Source of the DNA: an uncultured cyanobacterium
Lineage (GTDB): Bacteria > Cyanobacteriota > Cyanobacteriia > Cyanobacteriales > Nostocaceae
Length of the DNA: 64,000 bases
Assembly: GCA_903848645.1 (NCBI GenBank)
Contig: CAINGU010000078.1
Span: 110,417 to 174,416 of the forward strand
Direction: 5' to 3'
Positions 61,899 to 64,000 of this stretch are shown here, piece by piece (positions within the stretch are counted from its first letter, which is position 1; each line of letters opens with the position of its first letter). The notes beneath the pieces were generated by a model that had not been told where the DNA came from, did not search any database, and saw only the letters and a program-made list of their open reading frames with translations. The translations under genes and the position numbers were made by a program.

Positions 61899-64000
61899 TT
61901 ACGCACCGATAGGTACAGATGCGGATAGGAAGGTAAAATTGGCAGCAGTCAATGTATTGGTACTAATACCACTTAGGGTAGCAATTGTTGTGCCACCAAT
62001 AAGAATATCATTACCATTCAAAGTCAGATTACTAAAACCAAAACCTGCACCTCGACCAGCAATACCTAAAACATCAATACCAACTTGGAAATCTACAATG
62101 GTATTAGCAGCACGAGGAATCTCTCCGTTGACAATCCAGAATTGGTCAGCACCAAAACCACCAGCAATCAAGTTACCGCCACCGAGTCCAACGTAGAATT
62201 TATCGTTACCATCACCACCTAATGCTCGGTCGTTGTTGCCCAAGAAGAAGGTATCATCACCAGCACCACCAGACATCCGGTTGCCACCTTTGCTATCTTT
62301 CCCAATCAATGTGTCATTACCATCACTACCGAAAACGCTATCATTCTTGTTAACGATGATTGTATCGTCACCGCTACCAGCATCAATGATATTATTACCT
62401 GTGAATGGGATAGCGGCCACAGTTGTTAGGTCTACTGTGTCATTGCCTGCACCAGTAAAGACAATGTTGCTTTGACCATCAAATTTACTACCAGGACTGG
62501 CAAATAAGTTGTCATCTCCAGTAGTACCCACAGGACTTAACTGAGGAGTATTAATTAAGCCTGGTAGCGACTTAGTGCCATCAATCTGCACACCTTGAAG
62601 TTTGTTAGGATCTAAACCTAAAACCTGTAATGTAGTGGGAGCAATTTGAGTAGTAGAAACAGTTTGACTGTCAGTTACACCTTGCAGACTCTTCGATAAT
62701 CCTGTGCTACCAGCAACGAGAGCTACGTGAGTGTCATCATTAGTAAAACCACCATGCTCTGCACGCTTCTTGTTGGCGTTACCAAAAAAGTAACCAGTAT
62801 TAAGTTCAACAACAATGTCAGGGGTACGATCATTTGTTAAGGGATTTCCCAATCCGGCATTGATGATGCCTTGACCAGACAATACCGTACCCTGAGCCGC
62901 GGCATCCTCAGTTGCAAACAAAGTGTTTCCTGTGGGATCGCTAGTTAAATCTTTTGCAGTATCAAATGAGTAATTCTTGGCACTGAGTAAGGCTAAAGCT
63001 TTTTGGAGATCGGATTGATTCTTCAAGAAGATCAGTGATGAAGTATCGCCACCATTCTCAGAAGCAAGTTGGATACCATTTCTGACAAGGAGAGCGCCAA
63101 TAGCAGTAAGGTTTCCATCGCCACCAGCAGCACCAGTAACACTATCAAATGTACTTTGCAAACCAACTGTAGGATCTTGGGCGGGATTTTGTCCGTGCTT
63201 GGAGGTCAAAATCACCAAAGTTGAACTGGCTAATCCTTGCTTTTGCAGTTCATTTAAAATGAGACCAATGCTCTGATCAGTATGATTAACAGCAGTTACA
63301 AGGTCAGGACGAGCATTTCCACTAGAGTCAATTCCACCTCCGTTAAATAGAGTGCCTGGCTCTTTCTCACCTACGCTCACTGCTTGGAAATTCATGCCAA
63401 AAATTGCCGGAGTGCTTTGAGATTTAGTACCTGCATCATTCATCCCATCAATCTCATTCAATATCTGCTTGACTTTGAGGTCGTCGTAGGTTGAGGTTGT
63501 GGATACAGAGGTAAAGTCATTTAAAGTGAAGCCAGCAGGCAAAGCACTTGGATTAGCCTTGTAATAGTTGTAAAGGGCTGGATTTCCCTTTGTCGCATCA
63601 TTAAAGAAAGACGTTTGTTTACCGTTGATAGTTACGCCATTCTGAATCGTACTGTTGGTATTTGAGTAAGGAGTATTTGTTGATTGGTCTACTAAAGTCC
63701 CAATGCTGGTTGACAGAGGACCTGGCTTGGTTGGGTCAATTGCCACTGATGCGTTGATTTCTAGCGAAGAGTAATCAGTGATACTACCGACCTGACCAGT
63801 AGCAAAATTATATTTCGTCGGATCGAGTTGTGCTTTGACTGAATTATTTACTGGTAGTTGATCGTTACCAGCCAGGATTGTATAAGCTGCGGGGTGTTTG
63901 TCAGACCAAGCTGTAGTTAGTCCAGCCTGAGTAGCCACGTCAAAAATTGTATTTACCTTCAAATATTCGTTGGGATAAACAGGATTCCCATTGCTATCAA
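61899..64000 (-). CDS. Type I phosphodiesterase/nucleotide pyrophosphatase with RTX tail, 5' end outside window
   Basis: The frame is open to base 64000, so the N-terminus is missing; 699 codons are visible, and the reading continues upstream as NGNPVYPNEY before the first internal start-like TTG at 63962. Reading inward: NTIFDVATQAGLTTAWSDKHPAA (alkaline phosphatase/Phosphodiest fold), IFGMNFQAVSVGEKEPG, VILTSKHGQNPAQDP with the KHG metal motif, and HGGFTNDDTHVALVAGS. The last 230 residues are RTX Ca-binding nonapeptides (GSDGNDTLIGK, GGAGDDTFFLG). It is likely exported for phosphorus acquisition. The overall call rests on motif pattern. Confidence 0.85.
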   Translation of the reverse strand, partial: DSNGNPVYPNEYLKVNTIFDVATQAGLTTAWSDKHPAAYTILAGNDQLPVNNSVKAQLDPTKYNFATGQVGSITDYSSLEINASVAIDPTKPGPLSTSIGTLVDQSTNTPYSNTNSTIQNGVTINGKQTSFFNDATKGNPALYNYYKANPSALPAGFTLNDFTSVSTTSTYDDLKVKQILNEIDGMNDAGTKSQSTPAIFGMNFQAVSVGEKEPGTLFNGGGIDSSGNARPDLVTAVNHTDQSIGLILNELQKQGLASSTLVILTSKHGQNPAQDPTVGLQSTFDSVTGAAGGDGNLTAIGALLVRNGIQLASENGGDTSSLIFLKNQSDLQKALALLSAKNYSFDTAKDLTSDPTGNTLFATEDAAAQGTVLSGQGIINAGLGNPLTNDRTPDIVVELNTGYFFGNANKKRAEHGGFTNDDTHVALVAGSTGLSKSLQGVTDSQTVSTTQIAPTTLQVLGLDPNKLQGVQIDGTKSLPGLINTPQLSPVGTTGDDNLFASPGSKFDGQSNIVFTGAGNDTVDLTTVAAIPFTGNNIIDAGSGDDTIIVNKNDSVFGSDGNDTLIGKDSKGGNRMSGGAGDDTFFLGNNDRALGGDGNDKFYVGLGGGNLIAGGFGADQFWIVNGEIPRAANTIVDFQVGIDVLGIAGRGAGFGFSNLTLNGNDILIGGTTIATLSGISTNTLTAANFTFLSASVPIGA

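Noticed and set aside
61939..62475. Two plus-strand ORFs opposite the RTX phosphodiesterase tail
   Set aside because: Pro/Leu/Val-rich antisense frames produced by the Gly/Asp-rich nonapeptide repeat; no start signals.

Overview
The window comes from a filamentous, probably heterocyst-forming cyanobacterium of the Nostocales (Anabaena/Dolichospermum/Nostoc-like). The signs are repeated HIP1 octamers (GCGATCGC), AT-rich intergenic DNA full of short tandem and palindromic repeats, and cyanobacteria-specific genes: sasA, gun4, crr7, a high-light-inducible protein, a Cph1-type phytochrome, an rbpA1-rpsU pair, Uma2 and DUF4058 proteins, and NrtA/CmpA-type transport proteins. No rRNA, tRNA, CRISPR array or intact transposase was seen. 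Both window ends cut through genes: a sensor kinase on the left and an RTX-tailed phosphodiesterase on the right.

Layout. 1-6.4 kb: sensor kinase, secreted TPR protein, lone receiver, GyrA/ParC-type topoisomerase subunit with a clear terminator, DUF4058 protein. 6.4-15.2 kb: two small secreted proteins around a MITE-like element with 34-bp perfect terminal inverted repeats, an HTH-STAND-TPR NTPase, an antitoxin-like peptide, a zinc CDF exporter, an Hlip, a double-glycine-like small peptide, a membrane protein and D-lactate dehydrogenase. 15.3-25 kb: a PG-binding protein with a long TAKP tail, an SLH lipoprotein, then an accessory block with an AAA-GUN4 fusion, a ParE-type toxin-antitoxin pair and an alpha/beta-hydrolase-AAA fusion. 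25-30.5 kb: signalling (SasA, phytochrome with its response regulator), CRR7 and a second CDF transporter. 30.6-37.8 kb: a cell-surface GT-C glycosyltransferase cluster with a small EamA/SMR flippase-like protein. 38-45.7 kb: core genes pheS, surE, an MBL hydrolase, icd, gun4 and rnc, with an XisI remnant between gun4 and rnc.

45.7-50.6 kb holds a sequence that closely matches the ydaO/yuaA (c-di-AMP) riboswitch, ahead of an NrtB-NrtA-NrtD-like ABC transporter operon plus a MalK/UgpC-type ATPase. 50.6-64 kb: lipoproteins, a methyltransferase, rbpA1-rpsU with a hairpin between them, a CysQ-like phosphatase, a MASE1 sensor kinase whose receiver domain has lost its phospho-acceptor part, a PfkB kinase, rsmI, and two large RTX proteins.

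The most unusual items are the riboswitch-transporter pairing, the multi-domain NTPases at 8-10 kb and 18-23 kb (architectures typical of conflict or stress-signalling proteins), the MASE1 kinase with a truncated receiver, and several foldback repeat families. All functional calls are from reading protein and DNA sequence by eye; no database search was run.
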